A DNA stretch of 64,000 nt from an uncultured Saprospiraceae bacterium. GTDB lineage: Bacteria > Bacteroidota > Bacteroidia > Chitinophagales > Saprospiraceae. Position 1 is the stretch's first letter. Each line of letters opens with the position of its first letter. The stretch lies in the NCBI GenBank assembly GCA_937980645.1, contig CALJPQ010000022.1:62001-126000 (forward strand). The letters run 5' to 3'. This document shows positions 16,968 through 26,822 of this stretch, piece by piece. The translations under genes were made by a program, and so were the position numbers. The notes below the pieces were generated by a model. The model ran no database searches and had not been told where the DNA came from. It worked only from the letters and a program-made list of their open reading frames with translations.

Positions 16968-17038
16968 AAAAAGGGCCGGCGCAGTCCCCCCACGCCGACC
17001 CCTCAGGTCGCTCGCCCTGCAGAGGGCAAGTTTTTTTC

Positions 17039-20000
17039 TCACTGCTTCACCACCTTCAGCGCTGCCATGACCTCGCCCGCCCACAGGCGCACCACGTACG
17101 TACCGGTGGGCAGCCCTTGCAGGTCCAGTTCGAGTTGCTGCTTTCCGGCGGGCAGTTCTTGTGCCATTGTGCGTGTGGTACGGCCGAGCAGGTCGGTTAT
17201 TTCGGCGCGTACGGGGCTGTTTTGTGGCAGTTCAAACGTCAGGCGCAGCGCGTCGGTGGTCGGGTTGGGGCTGGCTGTCAGTTGGAGTGCGGCGGCGTCG
17301 GGTGTGGGGGCGCTCACTTGCAGGCTGCGCGTGCCAAAGCCGAACCAGCGGCCCCAGTCGTGGGCCGAGATGACCAATGGTGCCGAGGTGCCTGTGCCCT
17401 GGATGCGGTTGGGTGCTACCGTGCGCTGGTAGAGGTTGTACTGGTTGTTGACGCGGCGTTCGAAGAGCAGCGTGTTGTCGGTACGTGTGTAGCTGGGCCA
17501 GCCCAGTACGCCGTTGTCGGGCACGAGGAAGTCCACATCGCCGGTTTGCACGTTGGCGCCTAGTACGTGGTATTGGTCGGCCAGGCCGTCCACGTAGTCG
17601 AAGGCGATGACAAACGGTGCCATTTGTGAAAACACTGGATTGCCCACGCTGGCGCCTGGGGGCAGGCCGTTGAAAAGTTTGGAGATGGGCGGCGTTGCTG
17701 CGGACGTGAAGGCATTGTTTTGCCAGAAGCGCATGAAGCCGATGTCCCAGTATTCCAGCGTCTGGCCGGTGGTGCTGGTCAGGCGGTTGAAGGCGTCGTA
17801 CATGATGTATTCGCCCGAGTAGTCGAACTCCAGCACGTCGGCATAGCGTACGTCGCTGGTGGTCTGTCCGGTTGAGTAGGTGGGGTTGTACAGGGTGAAC
17901 ACGCGCGAGTTGCCCAGCGGGTCGCCCAGGTCGAACACATAGACGCGGTTATCGGCCGTTTGGGTGATGGCGGCTAAGAAGCGGCCGTTTTTCGAGATAG
18001 CCACGTTGCGCCATTCGGGGAACTGGCTGAGTTGGCCCACCTGATAGATGAAATTGGGTGCCACGTACTGCAGGTCTATGGCGATGATGTGGCCCTGGGT
18101 GTTGACAAAAACAATTTGCAGCCCGTCGTCCGACACACTGGGTCGGCTGGCGACGCCGCCGTTGTACAGGGTGCCGATGTACTGCCCGTTGTCGCGGTGC
18201 AGGTCGAGCAGGGCGCCGTTATTGTTTTTGGATACGATGAGGCCGAAGCCCGGATTTTCCTTGAGCAGGCCGAAGGGGTTGGACGGTTGGCCACTGCCGA
18301 TGCCGACGGTGGTGAATGCGCTGGCGGCGGCGTTGGCCACTGCGCTGCCGTAGAGGTCGGTAGCGGCCTGGATGACGGCTAAGCGGCAGTCCACGAACTG
18401 GCTGGACTTGACTAAGTAGTCGCGTAGGGCTTTGTAATAGACGCGCTCGGCCCGCTCTAAGCCCACGGCGGTGTGGGTGGCGAAGAGGACAAAGGCGCGG
18501 TTGACGATGCCCGAGTTGATGTGGACGCCGCCGTTGTCTTGCGGGCCGTTGTACTTTTCGCTCATGTGCTTGGGCTGTGCGGGCGAGCCGTTGTTGGGAA
18601 ATTGCATGTCGCGCAGGCAGTTGTTGGGCGTAGCACCTGGGCGCACGACGTCTTCGCCGATGAGCCAGTTGCCGCGATCCACGCAGACGCCGAAGATGTC
18701 GGCAAAGGACTCGTTGAGGGCGCCGCTCTCGTTTTGGTATTCTAAATTGGCCGTGTTTTCGATGACGCCATGGCCCATTTCATGGGCGCCTACGTCGAGG
18801 CCGCGCGCCAGGTCGAAGAACAAGGTGTTGCCGGCGCCGTACCACATGGCGAAGCCGTTCCAGAACGCATTGTCCATGGGGCCTCCGTTGTCGTCGGCGA
18901 CGTTGAAGAACGAGAGGATGTTGCCACCTTTACCGTCAATAGAGTTGCGTCCATGTGTGCTCCGGAAGTAGTCGTGGCTCTGGATGGCGTTCCAGTGGGC
19001 GCTTACGGCGCTTTTGTTGTTGAACACCGTGGAGTTGGAAATAAAAATAGTGTAGTCGAACGTGTTGGGTTTGGTCGGCGTGGTGTTTTTGGCGTTGAGG
19101 GTAACGATGGCACCCACGGGCTTGCTGGGCATTTGCGAGGCGGCGGCGTTGAACATGGGTTTGCTGGCGTCTTCCAGATAATAGCTGGAGCCGATTTGCC
19201 AGGCGCCGAAGGTGCGGTTGATGTTTTTCAGGTCTAAGCCGCTGCCCGTTACCGGGTTGCCGTTGCCGGCGGTGGTGGCGTCGTGGGTGTGGTCGCACAG
19301 GGCTGGCGCGGTAGTGAGCGTTGGTGCGGACGCGTCGTGGAAGGGCGCGATGCGGCATGTGTGGTCGAAGTGGTGCAAGATGCTGCCGTCGTGGGCATCC
19401 ACGAAATAGACTTTGCGGTGCAGCAGGTCGGCATACAGCGTGATCACCCACGCGAGGCGTTCGGCGTCGAGGCGACGTTCGAGGTGATGGATGACCAATT
19501 CTGCGCGGGCTTCCTGGCCACCCACTAAGGCGCGTTCTTCATCGGTCCAATGTGTCTTGTGCGGGCCGAGGTGTGCGCGCGCGTGTTGAATGGCCTCTTC
19601 AGCGCTAAGCGTGGGGGTTACGGAGGCGAGTTGTGGGGTAGGGTAGTAGCGTCCATTGAGCAGGGCAAAGGTGCCATTCTGCGTGTGGGCAATTACCTCC
19701 GCGCCATAGACGGGAACGCCTTGATAGACCTGCTCTAAGCGAATATGCCAGGCGCCTTGCTCATCCTGGTGTGCGCGCCGGGCGACAAACTCTGCCTCCG
19801 GGCGCTCGATGCCGTTGGGGCGCAGGGCCCTCACGTAAGCCAGCGCACGCGACTCAATGGGCCGATTGGCGTCGGCCACTTCGGCACTCTTCACTTGCCC
19901 GCTGAACCAGATGGGAAGCCCGCTGTCGGCGTCCAGCGTGCGCGCTACCAACGGCGCTTCTGCCGGCACTTCCGGCAGTTGCAGTACACCAATAGGGCGG

Positions 20001-20191
20001 AAAGCAAAAGGCTCGGCCATCAAAGGTGGCGCCGCCAGCGGCACACTCGCCCGACCGGGCCAGGGATTGATTTGAAGCCGCTCGGGCGCCGGCTGAGGGC
20101 CGTCGGCAGGTGGGTGCATTTTGGCGCTCTGACCAAAGGCAGCGTGCTGAAGGAGGGCTGCGCACGCCAGCAACAGGAGGCGTTGTTTCAT
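17039..20191 (-). CDS. Secreted M4 (thermolysin-type) metalloprotease with T9SS type A sorting domain
   Basis: 1050 residues. Signal peptide (1-20), then a fungalysin/thermolysin propeptide region (about 80-270), the M4 catalytic domain with zinc site H470-E-M-G-H474 and third ligand Glu494 in NESFAD, a long region with beta-propeller-like strands (about 620-960), and a C-terminal T9SS type A domain (LTASPNPTTDALRLTFELP to GTYVVRLWAGEVMAALKVVKQ). Cargo of this kind crosses the outer membrane through the type IX system and is released or anchored at the surface. Expected role: degradation of external protein. The promoter TTG-N19-GACCTTTG is found upstream. Confidence 0.92.
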   Translation of the reverse strand: MKQRLLLLACAALLQHAAFGQSAKMHPPADGPQPAPERLQINPWPGRASVPLAAPPLMAEPFAFRPIGVLQLPEVPAEAPLVARTLDADSGLPIWFSGQVKSAEVADANRPIESRALAYVRALRPNGIERPEAEFVARRAHQDEQGAWHIRLEQVYQGVPVYGAEVIAHTQNGTFALLNGRYYPTPQLASVTPTLSAEEAIQHARAHLGPHKTHWTDEERALVGGQEARAELVIHHLERRLDAERLAWVITLYADLLHRKVYFVDAHDGSILHHFDHTCRIAPFHDASAPTLTTAPALCDHTHDATTAGNGNPVTGSGLDLKNINRTFGAWQIGSSYYLEDASKPMFNAAASQMPSKPVGAIVTLNAKNTTPTKPNTFDYTIFISNSTVFNNKSAVSAHWNAIQSHDYFRSTHGRNSIDGKGGNILSFFNVADDNGGPMDNAFWNGFAMWYGAGNTLFFDLARGLDVGAHEMGHGVIENTANLEYQNESGALNESFADIFGVCVDRGNWLIGEDVVRPGATPNNCLRDMQFPNNGSPAQPKHMSEKYNGPQDNGGVHINSGIVNRAFVLFATHTAVGLERAERVYYKALRDYLVKSSQFVDCRLAVIQAATDLYGSAVANAAASAFTTVGIGSGQPSNPFGLLKENPGFGLIVSKNNNGALLDLHRDNGQYIGTLYNGGVASRPSVSDDGLQIVFVNTQGHIIAIDLQYVAPNFIYQVGQLSQFPEWRNVAISKNGRFLAAITQTADNRVYVFDLGDPLGNSRVFTLYNPTYSTGQTTSDVRYADVLEFDYSGEYIMYDAFNRLTSTTGQTLEYWDIGFMRFWQNNAFTSAATPPISKLFNGLPPGASVGNPVFSQMAPFVIAFDYVDGLADQYHVLGANVQTGDVDFLVPDNGVLGWPSYTRTDNTLLFERRVNNQYNLYQRTVAPNRIQGTGTSAPLVISAHDWGRWFGFGTRSLQVSAPTPDAAALQLTASPNPTTDALRLTFELPQNSPVRAEITDLLGRTTRTMAQELPAGKQQLELDLQGLPTGTYVVRLWAGEVMAALKVVKQ

Positions 20192-20251
20192 GATAAGAAG
20201 TGGTGTTGTTTAGGTGGTTAAATAAAAGGCAGAGCAGCACCCCGCCGCGTC

Positions 20252-20281
20252 CAAAGGTCGCAATTTGCGTGGCAATGCCAA
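20252..20281 (-). promoter_or_regulatory. Promoter of the M4 protease gene (TTG-N19-GACCTTTG)
   Basis: On the minus strand TTG (20281-20279) and GACCTTTG (20259-20252) are 19 bases apart. One position of the -7 element differs from TAnnTTTG. The leader would be about 55 bases. Confidence 0.5.
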
Positions 20282-20287
20282 TTATTT

Positions 20288-20722
20288 TTAGGGCAAAACG
20301 CCGTGAAAGCGCAGCAGATGCTGGGGCGCCTGCTCATTGTAAACGCACAAAATGAGCGCATTGCGCAAGCGGGCCTCGCGCGGAAACAAAATCTTGATGG
20401 GGTTGTGCATATACCCGTGTTCGCCAAACAACTCCAGCTGTGGCGAACGCGGACGGCGAAACAACTTCAACTCCGCCGCATTGGCCGGCAGCGGCACATC
20501 GCCGTAGCCCTCCTCTTGCAAAAAACGCCGAATCATGTCAAACGTGTCGGCCAGCGTCTTGCCGGCAAAAACACTGCGGTACTCCCAACCGTCGCTCCGA
20601 CCGCCCAAATACTCTGCCCCTGCCGGTGGAAAACGCTCCCGCATCGGCACATGTGGCTCCTCCGCACCCGGCGTCGCCTCCGGAAGCAAAAAACCAAACT
20701 CATCGTATCGCGGAGCATTCAT
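20288..20722 (-). CDS. Conserved-looking cytoplasmic protein of unknown function
   Basis: 144 residues from the ATG at 20722; longer readings would start before the promoter. No signal peptide or membrane segment is present. The sequence begins MNAPRYDEFGFLLPEA, has a middle part rich in Arg, Gly and Glu, and ends in a likely alpha/beta region (LELFGEHGYMHNPIKILFPREARLRNALILCVYNE). I recognise no family. The start codon lies eight bases after a perfect -7 element TACTTTTG, so the message is probably leaderless. It is divergent from the M1 aminopeptidase gene. Confidence 0.6.
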   Translation of the reverse strand: MNAPRYDEFGFLLPEATPGAEEPHVPMRERFPPAGAEYLGGRSDGWEYRSVFAGKTLADTFDMIRRFLQEEGYGDVPLPANAAELKLFRRPRSPQLELFGEHGYMHNPIKILFPREARLRNALILCVYNEQAPQHLLRFHGVLP

Positions 20723-21050
20723 TGCGGCGACAAAAGTAAAGCAATCCTCCCAGCCTAAGAGGAAGCCCTTCAAAGATGCACCGCATCCGTTTAAAGATGT
20801 CGCCTCCTCATACCTTGCAGACGACACTTTAAACATCTTGAAGCACCATCTCCCTTTGAGAGGTGCTGCCTCAATTCAATTTAAAATAGCACCTTTGCGC
20901 CAACAAATATCATCCTGCATTATTAGAGGAAGAAAGGTCGCAGCAGCGTTAATTGCCCATGCGAGGCGTCAGATCCTTTCTCCGTTTGGTAGGTGCGATA
21001 ATCGCTGATGTTGAAAAGCACAGACTCGACCATTCACATCCCAATTTTTT
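20723..21050. other. Divergent intergenic region with inverted repeat
   Basis: 328 bases between divergent genes. It holds the -7 element TACTTTTG at 20738-20731 (minus strand) for the 20722 gene, and a 13-bp inverted repeat (GTTTAAAG plus TGTCG at 20789-20802, with a one-base bulge, pairing with 20822-20834). A weak plus-strand -7 match CACCTTTG lies near 20890-20897. I see no further gene. Confidence 0.5.
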
Positions 21051-23747
21051 ATGAGAAAAACACCTTTAGCATGGGCTGCTACCTTTGCCCTGCTGTTTGC
21101 TTTTGCCTGTACGCCCAAAACCGGCGAGAAAACTTCCACAGGTCCTGTGAAGCCCGTTGTCCCGCCTGCTCAGTGGGACACTCTTGGAAAGCCCATCATC
21201 GGGGCGGAAGCCGATGAGCCGGATACCAGTGCATTCAATGATGAAGAATGGATGCGTCTCCTGGGCGCCGATGAAGATAAGGCTGACGCGGAGGAGCGTT
21301 CCGACGAACTGCCTCGTTACAACCCCTCGCACACGCTCGTTCACGACCTCATTCACACGCGCTTAGAGCTGTCGTTTGACTGGGGAAAACGGCGCGTCAA
21401 CGGCAAGGCTACCCTCACTTTACGTCCGTGGTTTTACGCGACCGACCGGCTGGTGCTGGATGCTAAAAACTTCGACATCCATTACGTTGGTTTTGAGGGC
21501 AAAAAGGACACGCTCCGATACGAGTACGACAATAAGGAGTTGAGCATCTCTTTGGGCCGCACTTTCACGCGCAAGGACACTTTCCGCGTCGTTGTTCATT
21601 ACACAGCCAAACCCGAAGAGCGCGACGACTTTAGCGGCAGCGCGGCCATTACTTCCGATAAGGGTCTTTTTTTCATTAACCCCGACGGCAGCGACCCGGC
21701 CAAACCACGCCAGATCTGGACGCAAGGCGAAACGGAGCACAATTCGCGCTGGTTTCCTACCTTAGACAAACCCAACCAGCGCTGCACCCAGGAAATGTAC
21801 CTGACTGTAGAAGACCGCTACAAAACCCTCTCGAACGGTGTGCTCAAATCTTCTAGGAAAAATCCCGACGGTACGCGCACCGACTACTGGGTCATGGATA
21901 AGCCGCATGCTCCATACCTGTTCATGCTGGCTGTAGGCGAGTACGCCGTCGTTCGCGATCGTTGGCGTAACATCCCGGTGGAGTACTACGTCGAGCCTAA
22001 ATACGAGGCTTATGCCCGCGACATCTTTCCTTATACGCCCGAAATGCTGGAGTTTTTTAGCCAAAAACTGAACTACCCTTATCCATGGCCTAAATATGCT
22101 CAGGTGGTGGTGCGCGACTTTGTCAGCGGTGCTATGGAAAACACCACCGCTGTCGTTTTTGGCGACTTTGTGCAGAAAAACCGCCGCGCACTTATAGACC
22201 AGCAAAAGGAAAACGAGCGCATTGTAGCGCATGAAATGTTCCACCATTGGTTTGGCGACTTAGTAACAACCGAAAGCTGGGCCAACCTGACGCTCAACGA
22301 AGGCTTTGCCAACTACTCTGAATATCTGTGGTTCGAACACAAGTATGGGCGCGAAGAGGCAGACTTCCATTATTTCAATGAGCGCCAGGGCTACCTCGCT
22401 TCAGCGGAAGATGGCGGCCATCCGCTCATCCACTTCGGCTACGAAAATAAAGAGGACATGTTCGACGCTCACTCCTACAACAAGGGGGGCGCTGTGCTCC
22501 ATATGCTGCGCTATTATGTGGGCGATGAGGCCTTCTGGGCGGCGCTCAACAACTACCTGACGCAGCACGCTTACGCTTCCGTTGAGGTGCACGACCTTCG
22601 GCTCGCTTTTGAAAAGGTTACAGGGCAAGACCTCAACTGGTTTTTCAACCAGTGGTTCCTCAGTGCGGGCCATCCGAAACTCGACATCGAATACGGCTGG
22701 GACGACGAAGCCCGCCAGGCCATTGTTACCATCACGCAAACGCAGGAGGCTGAAAACGGTGTCCCTTATGTCTTCGACCTGCCGCTCAAGGTGGACATCT
22801 ACGACGCTGCCGGCAAACGCCCCACGCGCCACGACATCCGCGTAACCAAACGCAGCCAGACCTTCACCTTCGACCTGCCCCGGCAGCCGGCCCTCATCAA
22901 TGTGGATGCCGACAAGACGCTGCTGGCCGAGAAGAACGACCAGCACACGCCCGAAGAATGGGCCTTCATGTACCGCAACGCTCCGCTGTGGCAAGACCGC
23001 TTCGAGGCGCTACAGGGCCTGCAGGCGCTCGAGACACCGCTGTACGCTGCTCTGCTGCAGGAGGCTCTGCGCGACCGCCACTGGGTGCTGCGCATCTACG
23101 CGCTGTTTCAAAGCGACATGGAAGACCCAAACGTGGCCTCTATAGTAGCCCAAATGGCTGAAAACGACCCGCATCCGCGTGTGCGCGCCCAGGCTATTGA
23201 GACGTTGGGCAGCCTGGAAAAGCCCGAATACAAGTCTGTCTTTGAGAAAGGAATTAGTGCCGATGTGTCGTACAGCATACTAAGCGCTTCGCTGTCAGCA
23301 TTGGCGCGCATAGACAGAAATGCGGCCCTCAAGGCGGCGCAAACCTGCCGGGATGAAGAAGACGAAGGCGTTGCCATGACCGTAGCGGCCCTCTATTCGG
23401 CGGAAGGTGCCGACGCGGCCAATGCCGAATGGTTCCTTAAAACGGCCCGCTGGATGGACAACTCCTCCACGTACTCCTTCTTCGATTACTACACCAATTA
23501 CCTCATCCAGCTGGATAACCCGGCGCTGACCCAGCCAGCGGTGGACTTCTTCTATGCCACCGCCACTACGCCGAGCGCCAGCCTGATGCGTCGCTTCTCT
23601 TCTACCCGCAGCATCTATGTACTGCTCAACCACCTGCGCGAAAACGAGCGCCGCGTCGAGGCCGAAACCTTAGAGCGCCTGCTGGCCGACATCCGTGCAA
23701 AGGAAAAAGACGAACTGCTGCAACTATATTACAACATGTTTGAGTAA
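21051..23747 (+). CDS. M1-family zinc aminopeptidase, lipoprotein
   Basis: 898 residues. A lipoprotein signal (LLFAFAC with the lipid-accepting Cys at 20) anchors it in the envelope. M1 hallmarks are complete: G360-A-M-E-N364, the zinc site H394-E-M-F-H398 with Glu417, and a following WWFGD-like HWFGDLVTTESWANLTLNEGFA block. The C-terminal part (about 640-890) is built of helical repeats, as in ERAP-like members. It should remove N-terminal residues from peptides in the periplasm or at the surface, complementing the secreted M4 protease. It is monocistronic, with a strong terminator after the stop. Confidence 0.94.
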   Translation: MRKTPLAWAATFALLFAFACTPKTGEKTSTGPVKPVVPPAQWDTLGKPIIGAEADEPDTSAFNDEEWMRLLGADEDKADAEERSDELPRYNPSHTLVHDLIHTRLELSFDWGKRRVNGKATLTLRPWFYATDRLVLDAKNFDIHYVGFEGKKDTLRYEYDNKELSISLGRTFTRKDTFRVVVHYTAKPEERDDFSGSAAITSDKGLFFINPDGSDPAKPRQIWTQGETEHNSRWFPTLDKPNQRCTQEMYLTVEDRYKTLSNGVLKSSRKNPDGTRTDYWVMDKPHAPYLFMLAVGEYAVVRDRWRNIPVEYYVEPKYEAYARDIFPYTPEMLEFFSQKLNYPYPWPKYAQVVVRDFVSGAMENTTAVVFGDFVQKNRRALIDQQKENERIVAHEMFHHWFGDLVTTESWANLTLNEGFANYSEYLWFEHKYGREEADFHYFNERQGYLASAEDGGHPLIHFGYENKEDMFDAHSYNKGGAVLHMLRYYVGDEAFWAALNNYLTQHAYASVEVHDLRLAFEKVTGQDLNWFFNQWFLSAGHPKLDIEYGWDDEARQAIVTITQTQEAENGVPYVFDLPLKVDIYDAAGKRPTRHDIRVTKRSQTFTFDLPRQPALINVDADKTLLAEKNDQHTPEEWAFMYRNAPLWQDRFEALQGLQALETPLYAALLQEALRDRHWVLRIYALFQSDMEDPNVASIVAQMAENDPHPRVRAQAIETLGSLEKPEYKSVFEKGISADVSYSILSASLSALARIDRNAALKAAQTCRDEEDEGVAMTVAALYSAEGADAANAEWFLKTARWMDNSSTYSFFDYYTNYLIQLDNPALTQPAVDFFYATATTPSASLMRRFSSTRSIYVLLNHLRENERRVEAETLERLLADIRAKEKDELLQLYYNMFE

Positions 23748-23828
23748 CGGAGATTTCGCAAGGCTGCCGCCAGGATATTTCTGCGCAAAAGTGAAGCAAA
23801 GCCCACGTCTGACTCAGGTGTAAAAAGT

Positions 23829-23862
23829 ATAGGGCAGAGGCGATTAGCGTCCTCTGCCCTAT
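23829..23862. terminator. Bidirectional hairpin terminator
   Basis: A perfect 12-bp stem (ATAGGGCAGAGG at 23829-23840 with 23851-23862) and a 10-base loop lie between the convergent aminopeptidase and lipoprotein genes. On the minus strand the stem is followed by ACTTTTTAC, giving a usable T-run. Confidence 0.7.
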
Positions 23863-23901
23863 CGGCTACTCTAGGTATGGGCTGACCTTAGAGGAATATA
23901 C

Positions 23902-24582
23902 TCATTGGCAGCCGTTCTTGAGCGCAGCCAGCTCGTCGGCGTTGTTGACAGTGATGATTTCTCCCGTTCTGCGCATCTTCACTTGCACCGGGAATGCCAC
24001 TGTAGGCCGCTCCGTAGAGGCAGGATTGTTGCGCTTCCAGGTATGAATGATCTGGCGCATAGCGCGTTGATTGTCGGCCTGGGCGGTGGTGCCATCGGGA
24101 AATACGATGGTTATCGGGAAAACAAACTCGAAGCAGGCAGCTCCGTGCTGCCCGTGTCCCTGGTGCCCATGATGTTCAAATGTGCCTTTACACTCAGCAC
24201 GTAACTGGCGCAGCTGAGCTTCGCTTTCTACTACGATAATTTCACCGTTAGCATTCGTTACCGAGATAGGATAGACGAATGAAAAGGCATGATGAGCACC
24301 GCGCTTTGGCCGGCCTACGGTTTGGAAATAGTTGCGTAGCTGTTGGGCGATTTCTTCGTAGGAGTTGACCTCAACAGTGGTGTTATTGGGCAATTGGATA
24401 GTTACCGGGAAGATGAGCTCATAGCAACCGTAGCTGCCCAGTCCGCCGCGCTCTTGCACGGTGTAAAGGGCCTGGTCAATGGCCTCATCGGTAGTGAGGG
24501 TGTCGTCGGCTTTCGTGCAGGCGAAGAAGATCGCCGCAGCCAGCAGAGCCGAAGGGATCAGAAACTTCAGTGCTTTTACCAT
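23902..24582 (-). CDS. Lipoprotein made of four related repeats, unknown function
   Basis: 226 residues from the ATG at 24582. Lipobox IFFAC places the lipidated Cys at 22. Four repeats of about 33 residues follow, at about 53-85, 99-131, 150-182 and 193-225. Each has the pattern (C/F)-x-(L/F)-x-(F/Y)-P-(I/V)-x-(V/I), a short acidic or polar turn (N-N-T, N-G-E, D-G-T, T-G-E), another strand, then an N/E-rich helix (SYEEIAQQL, SEAQLRQL, NQRAMRQI, NADELAAL). A His/Gly-rich linker (HHGHQGHGQHG, 138-147) separates repeats two and three and could bind metal. I cannot name the family. It is exposed to the periplasm or surface. Confidence 0.7.
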   Translation of the reverse strand: MVKALKFLIPSALLAAAIFFACTKADDTLTTDEAIDQALYTVQERGGLGSYGCYELIFPVTIQLPNNTTVEVNSYEEIAQQLRNYFQTVGRPKRGAHHAFSFVYPISVTNANGEIIVVESEAQLRQLRAECKGTFEHHGHQGHGQHGAACFEFVFPITIVFPDGTTAQADNQRAMRQIIHTWKRNNPASTERPTVAFPVQVKMRRTGEIITVNNADELAALKNGCQ

Positions 24583-24673
24583 AATTCGGTGCAGGTTGTT
24601 TTTTGAAAAAAGTGGGTGAACATGTGTTTGCAACCGGTTGCACTTTATCAGGTCGGCCTAACGTAAAAGGGTT

Positions 24674-24704
24674 GCACGCAGGGTACATTTTTCGCCCTGC
24701 GTGC
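24674..24704 (-). terminator. htpG terminator
   Basis: A perfect 10-bp stem (GCACGCAGGG at 24674-24683 with 24695-24704) lies just after the htpG stop on the minus strand and is followed on that strand by CAACCCTTTTAC. Confidence 0.65.
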
Positions 24705-24719
24705 GGTGAAAGTTGAGCC

Positions 24720-26585
24720 TTAGAGTTTCTGCAGCGTTTTTTCCACGAACTTCGTCAGTGCTTCGCCGCGCAGCATGCCCTGCTGCAGTTGAGCCAGTTC
24801 GTAGAGGTATTGGGCCAGTTCGGTGCGGGCGGTGTCGTCGTCGGTGTGGGCCAGTTTGGAGGCGATGAGCGGGTGGTTGGTATTGACGACCACGTTGTAG
24901 GCGTCCATAAAGCCATCGCTGCCCATGCCGTGCAGGGTCTGCATCTCCTTCATGCGGCGCAGATATTCGGGCCGCGTAATGGACACGGGTGCGTCGTCGG
25001 GCGACAGAGCGCTGCATTCTACCACGGCATGCAGTTCGGCACTGATAACTTTCTCAAAGGTGTTTTTGACCCGCTCGATCTCCTGCTCACTGAGCACTGA
25101 GGGGGTTTCTTCGTCCTTTTGCACCAGTTGGTCTAAGGTGTTAGAGTCTATGCGGGCGAAGGCGATGTCTAAATTGGCGTGGTACTCCAAGTGCTGCATC
25201 CAGTGGTTGTCCAGCACAGTGTCCATGCGCAGCACATCGTATCCGCGGTTTTGGGCGGCCTTGATGAGGGCATCGTGTGCTTCGGGGTCGTGAGTGTAGA
25301 TGAAGACGGTTTTGCCGTGCTTATCGGTCTGGTTGGCCTTGACCTTTTCTTTGTAATCGGGCAGGGTGTAGTATTCGCCCTTGACGTTACTGACTAAGGC
25401 GAAGTTCATGGCGCGCTCCTGAAATTTGGCATCGGCAATCATGCCGTACTTGACGAATACGCCTACGTCGCGCCATTTGGCCTGGAAGGCCTCGCGGTCG
25501 CGCTTGAAAATGTCCTGGAGTTTTTCGGCCACCTTCCGGGCGATGTACTCGCTGATTTTCTTGACATTAGCATCGCTTTGGAGGTAGGAACGCGACACGT
25601 TGAGCGGGATGTCGGGCGAGTCAATGACGCCATGCAGCAGTTGGAGCCATTCGGGCACAATGTCGCGCACGTCGTCGGTAACGAACACCTGGTTGCAGTA
25701 CAGGTGAATTTTATTGCGCGAGGTTTCTATGACGTTGCCCAGTTTAGGGAAGTAGAGCACGCCGGTGAGGTGGAAGGGGTAGTCAATGTTCAGGTGGATC
25801 CAGAACATAGGGTCTTCCGCCATAGGATAGAGCAGGCGGTAGAAGCGCAGGTAGTCTTCATCGTTGAGGTCAGTAGGCGTTTGCTTCCACAGTGGGCGCG
25901 TTTCGTTGATGATGTTGGGCACCTCGCGTTTTTCTTTTCGGGCCTCTTTGCCTTCACCAACGGTTTCGTACTCGGTGCGTGTGCCGAATTGGATGGGCAC
26001 GGGCAGGAAGCGGCAGTATTTGAGCAGCAGCTGCTCGATGCGCAAGCGGTCGAGAAACTCCGAATTTTCGTCGTTGATGTAGAGGATGACATCGGTGCCG
26101 CGTTCGGCTTTTTCAGCCGGTTCGAGTGTAAAATCCGGCGAGCCTTCACACGTCCAGCGCACGGCAGGTGCGTCGGGCTGATAAGATTTGGTGAGTACTT
26201 CCACCTTATTAGCCACCATGAAGGCAGAGTAGAAGCCTAAGCCGAATTTGCCGATGATGCTGCTGTCCTTGTATTTTTCCAGAAATTCGGCAGCGCTGCT
26301 GAAGGCTATCTGATTGAGGTATCGGTTGACTTCCTCTTCCGTCATGCCGATGCCGCGGTCGCGCACGATCAGGCGCTTTTGGTCAGGTTCTACGATGACT
26401 TCGATAGTGGTGTCGCCGATTTCGCCTACGGGTTCGCCGCGTTGGGCAAGCGCCTGCAATTTTGTCGTGGCATCTACGGCGTTAGACACCAGCTCGCGCA
26501 GGAATATCTCATGGTCGGAATAGAGGAATTTCTTGATAATGGGAAAAATATTCTCCGTCTGAACCGAAATGGTACCTTTCTGCAT
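24720..26585 (-). CDS. htpG: Molecular chaperone HtpG (Hsp90)
   Basis: 621 residues. It begins MQKGTISVQTENIFPIIKKF and carries the GHKL ATPase motifs: LRELVSNAVDA, RDRGIGMTEEEV and GKFGLGFYSAFMV. The middle domain and C-terminal dimerisation region follow at normal length for the family. It is the cytoplasmic bacterial Hsp90 that assists folding and remodelling of client proteins. No CIRCE-like operator was found upstream, so heat control, if any, is by another route. The 520-base region upstream contains several hairpins that are described separately. Confidence 0.97.
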   Translation of the reverse strand: MQKGTISVQTENIFPIIKKFLYSDHEIFLRELVSNAVDATTKLQALAQRGEPVGEIGDTTIEVIVEPDQKRLIVRDRGIGMTEEEVNRYLNQIAFSSAAEFLEKYKDSSIIGKFGLGFYSAFMVANKVEVLTKSYQPDAPAVRWTCEGSPDFTLEPAEKAERGTDVILYINDENSEFLDRLRIEQLLLKYCRFLPVPIQFGTRTEYETVGEGKEARKEKREVPNIINETRPLWKQTPTDLNDEDYLRFYRLLYPMAEDPMFWIHLNIDYPFHLTGVLYFPKLGNVIETSRNKIHLYCNQVFVTDDVRDIVPEWLQLLHGVIDSPDIPLNVSRSYLQSDANVKKISEYIARKVAEKLQDIFKRDREAFQAKWRDVGVFVKYGMIADAKFQERAMNFALVSNVKGEYYTLPDYKEKVKANQTDKHGKTVFIYTHDPEAHDALIKAAQNRGYDVLRMDTVLDNHWMQHLEYHANLDIAFARIDSNTLDQLVQKDEETPSVLSEQEIERVKNTFEKVISAELHAVVECSALSPDDAPVSITRPEYLRRMKEMQTLHGMGSDGFMDAYNVVVNTNHPLIASKLAHTDDDTARTELAQYLYELAQLQQGMLRGEALTKFVEKTLQKL

Positions 26586-26822
26586 ACTCGCGTTTTATTT
26601 TTGGCGAACCTCACCCAAAGGGCGTGCCATCCGTCTGTGGGGTGACAAAATGGCGCAAGCCATACCTCAAACAGGTAAATTACGGGGTTCTGGTATGAAA
26701 ACCAGCCTGTGCGAGCACAGGCTTGGCACAATCCTTGCGTGTTGGAGTTGCCGGTAAACGGTATTAAACTACGAGAAAGCGGCTATAGATATCCCGGATA
26801 AGGCATTAAGCAGCTTAAAGGA

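Noticed and set aside
26600-26720. CIRCE heat-shock operator upstream of htpG
   Set aside because: The 9-base palindrome at 26704-26723 does not match TTAGCACTC-N9-GAGTGCTAA.
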